Assembly (NCBI GenBank): GCA_948146395.1 | Contig: OX411549.1 | Coordinates: 36,912,693 to 36,976,692 of the forward strand | Length of the DNA: 64,000 nt | Source of the DNA: Fragum whitleyi | Lineage: Eukaryota; Mollusca; Bivalvia; Cardiida; Cardiidae | Reading direction: 5' to 3' | Shown here: piece by piece, positions 33,429 to 45,950 of the stretch | How the letters are laid out: the number at the start of each line of letters is the position of its first letter | Position numbering within the stretch: the stretch's first letter is position 1 | Notes under the pieces: generated by a model | Told to the model about the DNA's origin: nothing | Seen by the model: only the letters and a program-made list of their open reading frames with translations | Databases searched by the model: none | Made by a program: the position numbers and the translations under genes

Positions 33429-34331
33429 ACACCCTCCTTTAAATCGTCATAAATAAATCGTAGTCTTAAAGACAAACTCATTGTCTCGAGGCTGTTTCAA
33501 GTAGTTTGTCAGAATTTACAGTTCTTGGATAAACTATAGAATCACTTGGTCGACAACATGTTCATGGACAAATTTTGTTTTATTCGGACAAACTAGTATA
33601 TTGCTTAGAAGAAAACCGGTTTTTGTAGCTTATATTGTTAAACTTGGCCAACTAAGTGTGTGACTTGTTAAAAACCTGCTTTGCGGAGAATGGAAAATAA
33701 TGGTTTATGAGGACAACTTGTTTATATGCGGACAAAATGGTACATGACTAAGTCGAGTACAGGTTTGTGGGGCCAGTATTTTTTAAATCAGTATATTAGA
33801 GCATGGCCTGGAAAAGAACTGCTATAAAGGGGCGATTGGATTAGGAAATTAGTTTATGAGACCAGTTTGGTTAAACCTTGCGAACTAATGCATGGCCTGG
33901 CAAACAAATTAGTTCATGCTGTTCATCTTATTATTTTTGCCAAGTAAGTGGATATCTCAGCAGTAGACTAGCCCAAGTTAGTTAAAGTCTGTTCAATCTG
34001 GCCAATTTAATACACACCTAGGTAGAGACCTATTTCATGGGGCCATCTGGCTTAACCTGGCTAAATTAATGCGTTACTTGGCAGAAAATTGATTTATGGT
34101 GCCAAGACTTGTTATACTTGGCCAAATAGGTACATGGCTTTGCATAAAACTGGTTCATGAGGTTAATACGGCAATACTTGGCCAAAATAGTTGAAGAGGC
34201 TAAAATCGGGAGACTTATCTTAATAAGTGCATGCCTTCTTAGAAGACTGATTCGTGTAGGAAGTATCGTCATATTTGGCCGAATAATTGCGACAGTTTAA
34301 CTGATTTATGAGACACGCTTGCTTTTACTTA

Positions 34332-34546
34332 CCCCGACGGCGGCACTCATTTTTTCCGACTATTTGTCTCTCACCAATGGGTTGATAATCGTAGACCTGT
34401 GTGAGATACATGTAGCAGCTGGAGGCTTGGAAAGGATGCAATGGTTGTACTTGTGAGAGAAATACCAGCAAACCATTGTTAGGTGCTCCAGCAGGCGAGA
34501 TATAACTGAAGAATTGTTGAAAGCGGTGTAGAACTCCATTCAATAA
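34332..34546 (+). mobile_element. SINE family 1, 5'-truncated copy
   Basis: Starts at the end of the tRNA-like head (CCCGACGGCGGCACTCA). It then carries AGCTGGAGGCTTGGAAAGGA, GAGAGAAATACC, CATTGTTAGGTGCTCCAGC and TTGAAAGCGG, and ends CTCCATTCAATAAA. Confidence 0.7.
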
Positions 34547-34999
34547 AAAACTTAGCCAAATTCATTCCTGGCTTGGCAGAAGACTGATTTATGGGGCTAA
34601 TTTGGCTGACCTTGCCAAATAAGTGTGGGGTTTGATAGAAAACTAAACTGGTGTATGGAGACAATCGATTTAAAACGTAGCCAAACTAATTCTAGGCTTA
34701 GTGAAAAAAAAAGCCTGGGGCTAAATCTATTAAACTCGACCAAATTAATGCATGGTTTGGAAGAAAATAGTTCATTTGGCAAATCTGATGAAACTTGGTC
34801 AATCCAGTGCATGAAATTGTAGACAAAGGTTTTATGGGGACACTTTAGTTAAAAATGGTCAAATTGGTGCATGGAGTCAGTTTGTTTATTCTCAGCAAAA
34901 TTAATTCATGGATCAGCATGATTATTAGTGATATTTGGCATAATAGATGTATGGTTTGATAGGAGGCTGTTTTATGGGGCCAAATGGTCAAAAAATTGC

Positions 35000-35153
35000 G
35001 CCTATGTGAGATAGTAGCTGGAGGCTAGGAAAGGATTTAATGGTTGTACTGGTGAGAGAAATACCAGGAATCCATTGTTAGGTGCTCCAGCCGCTGAAAT
35101 AACTGAAAAAATGTTGAAAGCGGCGATAAAGTTCATTCAATCAATCAATCAAA
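35000..35153 (+). mobile_element. SINE family 1, body and tail only
   Basis: Begins GCCTATGTGAGAT, then AGCTGGAGGCTAGGAAAGGA, ATCCATTGTTAGGTGCTCC, TTGAAAGCGGCGATAAA, and a clear tail of ATTCAATCAATCAATCAA. Confidence 0.7.
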
Positions 35154-35290
35154 TATTGCGTGACTTGGTAACAACTGGTTTTTGAAGATAATTCGACAAA
35201 CTTGGCCAAATTATTGCATGGCTTTGTCGAAAACTGGTCTATGAAGCCAGTTTGGTTACAAGTGCTTGGTCAAAATTGTGCATTTGTAGA

Positions 35291-35636
35291 AGAAAACTTT
35301 TTTGTGTGTGGAAAATAATTGTCCATCTATCTTCAAAGTAGAATGAAGGAATTAAAGGTGTATTAGTAGTTATTCTTTAATGCTTTTCGGTGGTTTATCG
35401 AGAAATAACGGTAATTATCACTTGATAATCTCACCGCAAAAAGCAGTGAAATTATCAAAAACTTATACCCTGCTTTTGTGCATTTCATCCTATCTGACGT
35501 CATCTATGCGGGGCGAAATAAGTGACGTCACAATGAACGTTGCATAGCAATCACGTGCAAAATGACGCGCTTTACGAAAATGTGTCATAGAAATTTCACA
35601 TTTTGTCTCATTTATGCATTAAAGAAATAGAATAAT
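35291..35636. other. No gene seen
   Basis: A short inverted pair (AACGGTAATTATCACTTGATAATCTCACCG) near 35408-35448, and two TGACGTCA-like CRE motifs at about 35497 and 35522. Confidence 0.4.
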
Positions 35637-35776
35637 CGTTTGTTTTTCGTGTAAGATCGATTTGTATTTCATTTCGTGAACAACAAAAGCTATATTTTCG
35701 CTCGTGGCTCCGCCACTCGTGAAAATATAGCTTTTTTGGTTCACTCAATGAAATATAAATCGATCTTACACTGAAA
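35637..35776 (+). mobile_element. Foldback element (family 8)
   Basis: Near-perfect palindrome: CGTTTGTTTTTCGTGTAAGA, TCGATTTGTATTTCATT and AAAAGCTATATTTTCGCTCG pair with the inverted right half, ending TCTTACACTGAAACAAACG. The arms are about 65 bp around GTGGCTCCGCCAC. Decayed relatives lie at 27628-27715 and 37320-37460. Confidence 0.75.
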
Positions 35777-36469
35777 CAAACGATTATCCTCTATATATCT
35801 AGCCAATAACGTTGACTACTATTTTAAAATTACTTTCCGATGGATGAACACTTCCTCCTTAGACGTACAATTAAAGCGTTAAAGGAACACTCTTTTCTTT
35901 AATCTTTCGAATTTGATTAAATTTGACATACATATTCATTTATTTTGAAGTGATGATCTGAGCTTTCAAGAAAATTAGGCATTCAAAAGCATTCAAGTCT
36001 ATTAGTAAAGGAACACGTAAATACCGGCAAAACACGCAATAGCAATGGATATCTTTATCAGAAATACAACTTTGTGTCACTCCAGAACATCCCTCTTCGT
36101 TTTCTTTTGCATTTTTGAAAAAAATATATTTTAATCTGCAATTTCTTTTATCGCCCTAGTATTTCCTTCTCAAAAGATTATATTTCCTTCATTTTCCACA
36201 GTAGCCAACAATTCGTAGTTTTAAGATATTATTAGGGAGAAATACAATATAAACTCTGCTCATGAAGGCACTAAGACATTGCAAACAACCCCTATCTTTC
36301 AAATTGATATAGTTATAGGGCACTTGTTGGCTCTATGGTTTGCTTTCTTAAATCAGACTACATCTAAGGCTACATTGTCTGCTCTCTACTTAACTTACAG
36401 AACACTGAGTTAGACTGGTTGAAATGTCGCGAAAATAATCAACGTATTTGAAATGAAATGAGCCTGTGC
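35777..36469. other. No gene seen
   Basis: AT-rich spacer without a recognised element. Confidence 0.35.
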
Positions 36470-36680
36470 ACGACATTTCCAACAATTTGATATGTGTGTA
36501 AAGGGCCGACGTTAACCAACCTTGACTACCGTGTAGTATAATTAGAAGTTTGTCGGACTTTCTAAAGACACTTTTGGACCCTACCTTTCCACAAAGCGCA
36601 AAAATGAAGACCCTGGTCAGACTGAGCACATGTAAAGGCTGGCCAGAGTGTCCGCTTGGCGCACATTTGTCACTCACAGG
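36470..36680 (+). repeat. Dispersed repeat shared with 31440-31660
   Basis: GACATTTCCAACAATTTGATA, CTGGTCAGACTGAGCACATG and AGGCTGGCCAGAGTGTCCGC match the other copy in order and spacing. The minus-strand ORF 36390-36677 falls inside it and is not credible. Confidence 0.55.
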
Positions 36681-36734
36681 CCCAAATTTAAATTCAACAG
36701 GATAAGAGTTAAAAAATTCTTCAAAGTGCAGAAA

Positions 36735-36830
36735 CTTGCCCTGCGTTCAGGATAACAATACGGTGCAAACCATTTAAAAATTATACCCCGCTTTGCACGC
36801 TGGTGCACGTGTAAAGCGGGGTTTAGTTTT
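36735..36830 (+). mobile_element. Fragment of MITE family 3
   Basis: CCCTGCGTTCAGGATAACAA, TATACCCCGCTTTGCACG, GTGTAAAGCGGGGT. Interior only, without the long terminal repeats of 42784-43032. Confidence 0.55.
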
Positions 36831-38911
36831 CAAGACAGATTGCAGCGCCTTGCAATCATAAACGCAAGTTCAAAGATCAATTGATTATTAAAGAGGGGAA
36901 TACGTCAAACGTCAAGACACAATTACGTAATAACTCGAACTTAAGAGACTCTTGTCAAATTTCAAGTGTTTATTCCTTTGTATCTAATTGAAAGTGAATT
37001 ATATTTCATAAATTCTCTAACGCTTTTAAGTACGGGATCAGAAAGAAAAAAAAGTCGGGCGATGATCCTTATTCGAATCGATCTGATTCAAAGAAGCTAA
37101 TTGCTTTTATTGATAACAACTCGAGGGCAATTATTACACTACGCTTAGTATGCGGAAACTTTTTCGAACGTATTAAACTGCATTGCGTTTTTCTAGTCAA
37201 CACAATTGCCAAGCGGTTTGTCAGTTCTCAAACCTTTCACAAATATTTTAATATCATACCCAGTAATAACCTCTCATTTTTTTTTATCAAAACATCAGCA
37301 ACTACAACTAATATAATAGAATACAGTTTTATCTTTCATTTCATGAACAACAATAGCTATATTTCCTTTCGAGACCACTTCAAACGTATATAAAGAGGTT
37401 TTGTTGTTGTCCCAAATGACAGAATTCTAGACTTTGCACTGAAACGAAACGATTATCCTCTAAATAATTACGAAAAGGCTAGATAAATTTGTTTAAAGTG
37501 GGCATAACTTTTTCATGCATCGTATTAAGTTCCATGTCCCACGTTCAAAGGTTACAAAAGACTGTGTTGTAGCATTGCAATATCAGCGATACGTATGCTA
37601 AACGAGCAAGTGAAAATTATGCTTAGCCACCAAAAATGCAAAACAATAAGGCCCTGAAAGTGGGTTTGAATGAGACACTGAATTATTTAATGTATTCAGT
37701 AAGATCAAATGAAATCAAAAAGATCGATTCATTTAAAAGTTTATTCATAAGTTACGCTTTGCATATTGATATGATTGGCACAAAATCGTCATTATTTGTG
37801 TATCATAAAGACAGTTCTTAAACTACAACGACAAAAAGTGTAAATTGATCTGCCTTAGATTAGATTATAAACAATATATAGCGGGTATATTAAACATTTT
37901 TTCCACGACGACATCCACATTGACATTCAAATGGACCACTGTTTAATTGAAATAAGGCTTTTCAATGTTTTTGCTAGTTTGTATATTTTATTTAACCCTC
38001 CCTTGATTCTTACCTGTTGCCGTACAAAACAGGACATTAACATGTCTGATTATCTTCTTTGAAAGTAGAAATACTCGTTTTATTAATGATTGAGCTAATC
38101 TAGAAAAAAGCAAAGAGTTGACTTCTTGCAAAGAATAACCAATAGCCATACTTCCGTATTTATTAAAATATTTACTGTTGTAAGGAATAAGCTGCAAAGG
38201 CCTTAGCACATTGCAAATTACGCCGGCATTATATTAATGCAGTGTGCAAAGCTAATTGGAGTATATACTTCAATGAACGCAATCAGATAGGCTCTCCGTC
38301 TTGAAATGTGTCATTCTTTGCAAAAACCATGAATCAACCCGGCTCAATTTTAAGGGCATATGTCTACTTTAGGCCCAAGGATATGTTACATTTACACACA
38401 TACTGTGAGGCAGCCATTTTTGAATACTTTTTGTTATTTCATTATCAATGCTAGCTAGTAATTATTTTTTACAAATGGAGCTCAGATAGACGATCAATTT
38501 AGACTTGTAGAGGTATTAAACATTAAAAAATTATTTCAGTTAGGTTTTAACCCCCGCTTTAAACGATATATAACATAATTAAGGGGATAGCTAGATGTTC
38601 TTGGTCGACTTGCTGCAAAATTAGAACTGTTTACCACCGCTTTAAGACGAAATCAAAGCGGACGTGCATGGTTGAGGGGAAAACTGGATGGTCTTTGTCG
38701 ATTCGCTTTACACGGCGGCTCAAAATTAGAACTGTATGTCTGTTATCAACAACATGTTTGAAAAGATCAATTTAAACTGATTGAAAAGTAGTGTTTGGTA
38801 CTCGAAGGGGATTGAGAATTGAACTACCGAGAACCCTAAGCGATTCTACGAAATAGACCTCGGGAATGATAAGGGTGCTGATATGAAAGCGCGTCACTTT
38901 GCACGTGGGTT
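36831..38911. other. No gene seen
   Basis: Holds a decayed foldback family 8 relative at 37320-37460. A partial duplication in which GCAAAATTAGAACTGT and CAAAATTAGAACTGTATG recur about 115 bp apart lies at 38610-38730. The ORF at 37636-37821 has no recognisable domain. Confidence 0.35.
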
Positions 38912-39180
38912 TATATGACGTCACGATCATCAAGATGACGAAAAGGGACCATACGGGAATTCTGTAAAATGAATTATTGAAAAAAGAGATAGTTCAACCA
39001 GAAGTCACATTTCAAAAATAATTTCACTGGAAGCTAGATAGATCATTCTACATTCAGAAAATAAGCACGGTGCAAAAAGTTTCAACCCGAGTCAGTCTGC
39101 GCAGTCCGCGTAGTCTGACTAGGGTCGAAACTTTACGCACTACCCATATGGTTCCCTTTTCGCGTGACGGGCCGCACATA
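38912..39180 (+). mobile_element. MITE family 1, copy C
   Basis: GATGACGAAAAGGGACCATA at the left and TTCCCTTTTCGCGTGACGGG at the right. The internal hairpin CGAGTCAGTCTGCGCAG / CGCGTAGTCTGACTAGGG is conserved. The left terminus seems to hold a small insertion (CACGATCATCAAGATGACG). Confidence 0.7.
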
Positions 39181-41600
39181 TAATCTGAAAACAAAACGTA
39201 GTGTTTTAATGCCTTTTGTTATCAAATTATAATAAACCTCAAAGATCCTTAGATGATCGGAAAGCAATAAAATAATTTTGTTTTTCTCCAAGCGTATTGT
39301 AGCCGAATTACATAAAAATACCGTCCTAGGTACTTTCCCGTTTACGGAAAAGTCCGAGCTATGTTCTGAAAGAGGATTGTAGGCACTGGCTTTGTAGAAA
39401 CAAAACATTAAAGATAGTATTTTCTTTAAAAATTTGATAAATCTCAGGGATAAAAGTCATCGAAAATCGCCAGTTATTGGTGTATTTTCTGAGATACCGC
39501 GAAAGTGCATTGATGTTTTTTTTAAGGGTTAGAAATTTGAATTTCGTGACTCTTATAAAGAAGCGTATTTGTCTTTGTAAGTTTTTAACACGAAGGCGAG
39601 AATATCGAACTCTTTATTTTACCAGAACACTACATTTGAACCGACATCCATTTTTAAATATTTGTTTGTTTATTCTATAACCTCGGATACATGTATCTTT
39701 AAATATATACAGACATAAAAAAGAAAATCAGTGAAAATTTAAAATTTCTATTCCGTATGACATTTGACATCGTTAAAAACAATAAGCTTTGGTAAAACTC
39801 CCTCTGCACGTCTCTAAATGAATATATTTCGATCTCATGATTTTTTTGTGCCTAAACTTTTTTACAAGCAACTCGTGCACCTTCTTTACATTGTTGCTTC
39901 GGTGATATAAAATTACACGTGTGTGTTAAGAATTTGATTTGTCAGTGATTCATGCAGAAACTGTAAGAATATTCCCGCACGTTTTGTTACAAAGACGATA
40001 AAACAATTATTGACATCGTATTATTGAGCTCTCGAAATGGGTTCAGATCCAGAAAAACATTTCTGAGCTTTAAATTGAATTAGGTCGCCAAAATTGTGCG
40101 TTTTATAAACGTTAGCAGCAGATAATCTGGTACACTTGGTGAAGGTAGGTCGCTCGTGACGTCTGTACGTCAAGGCAACCGCATCGGATAGTTCGTCGTT
40201 GACGTAACCAGTATTTCATTACCAAATCTTTGACACAGGCAATGTTAAGGGCTTCTGGTCTTATGCACTTGTGTAAGCAAAAATCCATGGTTCAATGACT
40301 TGATTTTTTTTTATTTCTAGTCCAATATGGTCAAACCCGTTCATGTATCAAAATAGAGGGCACCAATAGTTAAAATTGGATAAATCCTCTAAAAATATTG
40401 ACTCAAAAACAAAACTTGCATGAGCCGGCTGTAATGAATTTGTCATTAGTATGAAGTAAGCATTTTTGGTGGACGTTTACGTTCACCAGTGTTAATACCG
40501 CGTTAAAGCAATCCTGTCAGATGTTGATAGGTTTTCAAAACAGTAGAGCTCACTTAGATTCAATTTACTCTTTTTTTAGGAATTGTGTCCGTCCGACAAC
40601 TATGGATTTTAGAAATGGAGTGAAACAAGGATTCTGCATAACATGTTGAAACCTCAATGACATCTTTTAAGTGCGAAATCATATGCAATTCTGAGATCGG
40701 GTGAATGTTGTGATTGCGTAGAACTACTTTTCAGGCAGGATGAGTAATTTGCTCCTGTTTCCCAATGGTCCATGGGAGGTCACTCATGAAAACTTGGTAA
40801 ATCGAATTACTTGAATTGTAACCTAACCTGACACTACTAGTAATAAAAATAAATGATAATGTAGATCAAACACATGAATACGTTAACAACGCGAGCAGGT
40901 AGTGTAAAACAGTTAGGCCGTGCGATAAAGGTTTATGCAATGGGGTTTACACTACTTTTCAACACACGACATTCAATCTCGAGACTGTCTGCAATTATTT
41001 TACGTGCTTACCCTTTCTATTTTTCATTTGAAAATGAAAATCGCGGAACATTAATTGAGTATCCCTTTATTAATTTTTTCAAAAAGATAATAACAGAATT
41101 TTGATAGTGACCACGGAGAATCGATTCGTGTTGCAAAAAATAATGATTCCTAGATAATCTAATTTTCATTTTTTCCCTTTTATGCCTAATGGATCAGACA
41201 ATCATTTTTTTTTACCACACCCAGCATAATGCCGAAAGTTATCGAAACCTTGTAATTACAGGACTTTGGTTGACGATCGACGATAAATGTTGAGAAATGT
41301 TTATCTGAAGCAAGATGCGAACATGGGTCAGGTCATTTCCTTTGATCGTAATTTTACATGTAAAATTTCCCTGTTCTCAACAAATGGAAGAATTACTCTA
41401 GTATGCCAACAGAAACGTCCACCATCAGTACTTCAGTGCTTTGATTTACATTTAATGTGACTTTTGAAATAATTGCCCTTTCTATATCATTGAGGCGTTT
41501 AGTAAATAGCCGTAATTATAAAAAAGATAAAGGTGGCCGTTTTGAAATTAATTCAGTGTATAACAAACTTCTCTAGGTTCCTGGTTGACATGTATGAACT
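39181..41600. other. No gene seen
   Basis: Long AT-rich stretch with several short ORFs (39477-39680, 40874-41104) that show no domain. The CAGTACTTCAGTGCTTTGATT phrase of the 9.9-11.4 kb repeat recurs at about 41430. Confidence 0.35.
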
Positions 41601-41888
41601 AACAAGAGCTTCTTTGGACGGAGCATATACGCCCACAACAGTGCTTTTCCTTTAATTCAAGGGCAGATAATTCAAGATTTCTCAGGAATGACTGGAGCGA
41701 TTAGGATTTCAAATTTCCTATGCACAACTAGATATCATAGGAAGTAATTGTGTCAAGTTTGAGTTCATTCCCATTGATAGTTTAGGAGGAGTTGCGCACA
41801 CAAAAAATGCTAACGGACGGAGAAACGGACAGACATACGGACGGACGACCGGAGTCATAACATAATACGACCCTTCAGGCGTATAAAA
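41601..41888 (+). mobile_element. Pearl-like short element ending in an ACGG tract
   Basis: Begins AACAAGAGCTTC like the element at 2593 and contains one core unit (AGTTTGAGTTCATTCCCATT, GATAGTTTAGGAGGAGTTGC). It ends in GGACGG-type repeats and CGACCCTTCAGGCGTATAA. An inverted copy lies at 45951-46225. Confidence 0.6.
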
Positions 41889-42783
41889 AACGGTGCAAAT
41901 AAATTAGAATATTTATTGATGACTTTGCAAAATGTTATGTATGTATGAATATAAAATGTAAAATGGTTTTTCCCGTGTCTATTTTTAGAATTAGCCTGGG
42001 AAATTTCCGACCCCCTGACTGTTAGGTAAACATGTATGTAAAATACTTTAGATCTTTCTAGAAAGGACTTTTAGAAAGTGATTCAAACTCTAGAATCTTC
42101 TAATGTTCTATGCTATTCTAGATTGTTCTATGGTATTACATAAAGGGATTCCTACAGCATTCTTGTTTCACTTGGTTTAGAATAATGGTTACATGTAGTA
42201 GCACTGTGTTAAACTAAAAGGGGATTTCTCGTTATCTTTAAAGTGTGTTTAAAAGTGTGTTTAATTTTCAATTCGGATATTATTGGACTTATTATTTGTG
42301 GACCAGGAACTTAATTCAATTGGATCTGAAAAATAAAACTTTAGGATTAAACATTCAAGTTATTGTAATTTGTTTTTGTATTAATTTGATATTGTCAATA
42401 ATTCAGTTATTATTGTCAATTAAATTGTTAATTGTAAAGTTTGTTGCTGGCTTCTTTATTTTCTTTACATTGGCACGTAACAAAACATATCAAATTAGAT
42501 AAGGAATCACATCTGCTTTTTTTAACAAAGGTCAATCTACATGAAAAACTGGTATTTTTATCGAAGATTTGTCCGGCACACGTTTTGTGAATATGTCATT
42601 TATTCAAACAAAGGCGCGTTTTCTTCATATCGAAGTGAAACAAATGTGACCTCATCTAGTAAAGAGAGATCAAGATGTCCAAAACATTTTTATGGCATTT
42701 CATGTTGCACATAAGAAAAAATGCCACATTAATCCACTGTGTAAGTTTTACGCCTCATATGGCTGAATAAACCATACGTAATC
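41889..42783. other. No gene seen
   Basis: TTCTAGA-type words repeat at 42045-42125 (a short local minisatellite). The ORF 42245-42502 is a hydrophobic AT-rich translation without a family match. Confidence 0.35.
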
Positions 42784-43032
42784 AATGGGCCAACATATTT
42801 CTCGCCCTATCGGGGCCCGTTGTTATTGTTTTTTCAGCTCGAAACCCGCCCTGCATTCGGGCTGAAAAAATGTTGGAAACCGTTTTCAAATTATACCCCG
42901 CTTTACACGGAAGTATATGGGTAAAGCGGGATATGACTTGAACCGGTTTGTCATCCTGAACGCATGGCTGGATTCAAGCTGAAAAAAACAACAACAACGG
43001 GCCCCGATAGGGCGAGAAATAAGTTGGCCCAA
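42784..43032 (+). mobile_element. MITE family 3, complete copy with ~57-bp arms
   Basis: ATGGGCCAACATATTTCTCG and CCCTATCGGGGCCCGTTGTT at the left pair with AACAACGGGCCCCGATAGGG and CGAGAAATAAGTTGGCCCA at the right. The interior has its own inverted pair, ATTATACCCCGCTTTACAC / GTAAAGCGGGATATGA. Interior fragments occur at 14476, 36735 and 44590. Confidence 0.78.
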
Positions 43033-43483
43033 TATCACAGGTGTTTGTCTAATGAAAGTTTAGTCTTCTGATCCAGTGTTACTTGCTACGCCTCCGATAT
43101 CAATCGTCGATTTTCTGCTAAATTATCGTAACTACAGCTTGTATTTATCTGTAAATACGAGGTTTTAGCAGAAATCGACGACATGCTTTCTGGATAAGGC
43201 GTTGCCGATATGCAGGCTGTAATACTTCCAAGATGCATGCAAAAAATTGTCTGTTTACTTTTCTAGACAAACAATCCTTCCCCTCTGAAATTGTTGTGTA
43301 GATGTACATAATAATGACCAATATCTTTCTGGACGAATAATTTAGTCCATAGAGTGAAGAAATCAAAGTCTAGAAAACGATCGTAGATGACAGCATACAT
43401 AGCTTAAATCTCATTGAATAGAATTTCGCCATTGTACCAATTTGGACGTTAGTTGGTTCGTTTTTTCATTGCGAATTCATACA
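43033..43483. other. No gene seen
   Basis: The phrase ATCGTCGATTTTCTGCTAAA (43100s) and its inverse TTTTAGCAGAAATCGACGAC (43163s) flank AACTACAGCTTGTATTTATC, a short foldback. Confidence 0.4.
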
Positions 43484-44170
43484 GTCGGTAACATCGGGAA
43501 ATCGACATTTACCTCTATTGTAACCATTAAAACCATTCATTTTAAGTATGTATAGTGCGGTTTTATTGACTTGAATCTGACCCCTACTATTCAGATGAAT
43601 AAAAACATGATTATTCCTTCTTGGCTTTGCACGTGCTTTCATAGGAATGAATAACAAACGATATTGAATGTACTATACATTTTGTTTATTGATAAAATAT
43701 GTCGGTAATTGTTATTTAAGCATTTTTTCCACAGAGGTCAAAGTCGGGTCAAATTAACCAGGCTATAACTTGTCCGTTGAAGACGCTACGTGGTATTGAT
43801 AAAGGGGTGTAAAAAATATCACTAATTTCGTACGATTGAAAAAATAAACGATATTATGTTGGGCGAAATTAGCAACATTATAATACCCCCCTTTAATAAA
43901 GATTCCTTTTATAAATTTTACGTCCTTTTCTGTTTTTATGTATTCAAGGACCAACCAGACGTTTTAAAATCTACACCAGCAAAACACGTGGGCAATGTTT
44001 GGAACATTTAAATCATATGAACACTTTCGAACCATTTTCGAACCATTTTAAACGATTTATGGGTGTTCTTCAGTGAATAGAGTCTTTTGAGTACATTGAA
44101 TGGAGCGCTAAGCGCACGAATAAGAATGGTTTTGATGGGTGTAAATATCAAAAAGTTATCACCTGTAGCT
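43484..44170 (+). mobile_element. Foldback element (family 2), diverged copy
   Basis: Left GTAACATCGGGAAATCGACA; centre TATCACTAATTTCGT ... CGAAATTAGCAACATTATAA; right GCTAAGCGCACGAATAAGAA with GGTTTTGATGGGTGTAAAT. The arms have drifted strongly. Confidence 0.55.
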
Positions 44171-44589
44171 ATGAAAAATAAAACTTGGGACCCTGAAGTA
44201 ATTATCGAATACTGTTTTTAATGTCTTCGGACCACAATTCATTACTGTATTCTTGAACGGCCTATATATCTATTTTGTGGGCATTACTGAGTGTTTTAGC
44301 CATTAATGCTATTCACCCAAGAACAAAAAATATTTCAAATCAATTATTTTTAATGACCTTTGGTCTGAATTCATTTGTTCAAGGACATAATTATCAAAGC
44401 TTTCAACGATTGAATCGCTAACCATTCATTTGAGATCATATACGATCTAGAAAGCAAAATGGAATTTTAGACAGTGTTTGACCATATTTTTTCACATAAA
44501 TTTTGTGAACGAATTTTGTAGTATGGAAAAGTCAGATTTCATCCACACAGGTAAGATTTTTTCCACGTTCTCATTAAACAGATAATAAA
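44171..44589. other. No gene seen
   Basis: AT-rich spacer. Confidence 0.35.
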
Positions 44590-44690
44590 CGATGCTGCCC
44601 TGCGTTCAGGATAACATTGCATGCAAAGCGGGATATAATTTGCAAATAGTTTAAACCGTTTTGTTATTCTGAACGATAAGCAGGTCAAAC
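44590..44690 (+). mobile_element. Fragment of MITE family 3
   Basis: CCCTGCGTTCAGGATAACAT, GCAAAGCGGGATATAATTTG and AAACCGTTTTGTTATTCTGA. Interior only. Confidence 0.5.
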
Positions 44691-44737
44691 CCTTACTTTG
44701 GGCTGGGTTGACATAGATTTTCTTAATTGTGTCCAGT

Positions 44738-44800
44738 CGGGTTAGCTCAGTCGGTAGCGCGATGAGCTGTACATCTTTGGATCGATAGCGCGATCAACTT
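44738..44800 (+). pseudogene. tRNA-like remnant (SINE head or tRNA pseudogene)
   Basis: GGGTTAGCTCAGTCGGTAGC gives a good D-arm/A box. The B box position reads GGATCGATAGC instead of GGTTCGATCCC and no acceptor stem closes. This points to a decayed tRNA-derived sequence, not a working tRNA gene. Confidence 0.5.
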
Positions 44801-44939
44801 TCGGTCAACTTTCATCTTACACTGTACAACAACAGCAGCAACAACAAAAACATTACGCAGCTACTTTTGAGAAACTATTCTTATTAAAATGAAAGTAAAG
44901 ATATCGCCGCACCTCGCTAAAATCGGTCCGTTTGTCTAT

Positions 44940-45330
44940 TCGAAATCGTTCGTTTCGATATACATTTCATGGAAAATTATCAATTTTTTCACATCAACTA
45001 TTCAAACGCGCACGAAAATCACTTTAAACATTTAGAAATCATTAAAAACGGTCAACATTTTCCGAATTCTTTCAAAAAATTCAACGATTTCATTTGAGAG
45101 TGTGAATTTTCAACTGTCCGATTGGTCAGTGAAGACACACAGATAGGAAATAACGTATATCTTTTTTTAAAGGGAGGTAATAAATCACGAAAATTTTGTC
45201 TTATTTTGACGAAATTATCTATATTGAATTATCTCCTTTAGATTTCATCAAAAACTCGCTAAACCAACTCACTCAATATCATTCAATAGTCATTCCAATA
45301 TAATTCAACATTTACACAATATTGTTAACT
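44940..45330 (+). mobile_element. Foldback element (family 2), diverged copy
   Basis: TAAAGGGAGGTAATAAATCA, TTATCTCCTTTAGAT, and arm phrases CCAACTCACTCAATATCATT and AGTCATTCCAATATAATTC. Confidence 0.5.
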
Positions 45331-45462
45331 GCAATTAATTTTTCTTCTTTTAATCCAATTCACCCGGGACCTTTTGCCCGTATCCATGATCTTTCAGTGT
45401 CGAAATATCGGCTTACCTTGCTTATATTGGAGCGTTCGTCAATTAGGTCTGTTCTTCATACA

Positions 45463-45860
45463 GAAAGTTACATAGTGAAATTGACAGTCACCTAGTATAT
45501 AAAAACCATTCTTAAGATCGCTCACTCATCGCTTCATTCATTCACTCGAAAAACTCACTCCAATCACTCAAAAGTCGTAAAATAGGCGAAATCGTTCAAA
45601 ACGATAAACATTTCATTGCAATTTATCAAAATTGTTCCGCAATTATATAGGCTAGTATTGCTTTTCAATTGCCTGACACGCAGATAGTCGAGAACGTTTA
45701 TCTTTTTAAAGGTAGGTAGTAAATATTGCTAATTTCGTCAAAAGTGGGACAGATTAGCGATATTTTATTATCTCTTTAAAATTCCATAGAAAACGCGCCC
45801 CACTTACTTCATTCAATATTATTCCAAAATCATTCGACATGTCAATTACACGGTGTTGTA
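45463..45860 (+). mobile_element. Foldback element (family 2), further copy
   Basis: Left end AGTTACATAGTGAAATTGAC, then CGCTCACTCATCGCTTCATT and CACTCCAATCACTCAAAAG. The centre is GCTAATTTCGTCAAAAGTGG ... GATTAGCGATATTTTATTAT. Confidence 0.6.
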
Positions 45861-45950
45861 AATTGTCATTAAAATTTTCATTGAAAATCAAATTCACCCA
45901 GAGTCCTCCCGCTCTAATTTATATTATGTCGGTATGCGTATGTTGTTTTT

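Larger units (their letters stand above)
33580..35290 (+). repeat. Degenerate ~60-bp minisatellite with two SINE insertions
   Basis: The unit resembles CTGGTTTATGGGGCCA, GTTTGGTTAAACTTGGCC and AAATTAATGCATGGCTTGGC, repeated more than twenty times with much drift. The array is split at 34332-34546 and 35000-35153 by SINE family 1. The ORFs reported here in several frames are translations of the repeat. Confidence 0.65.

Noticed and set aside
44738..44800. Functional tRNA gene
   Set aside because: The D arm is good, but the T-arm B box is broken and no acceptor stem closes.
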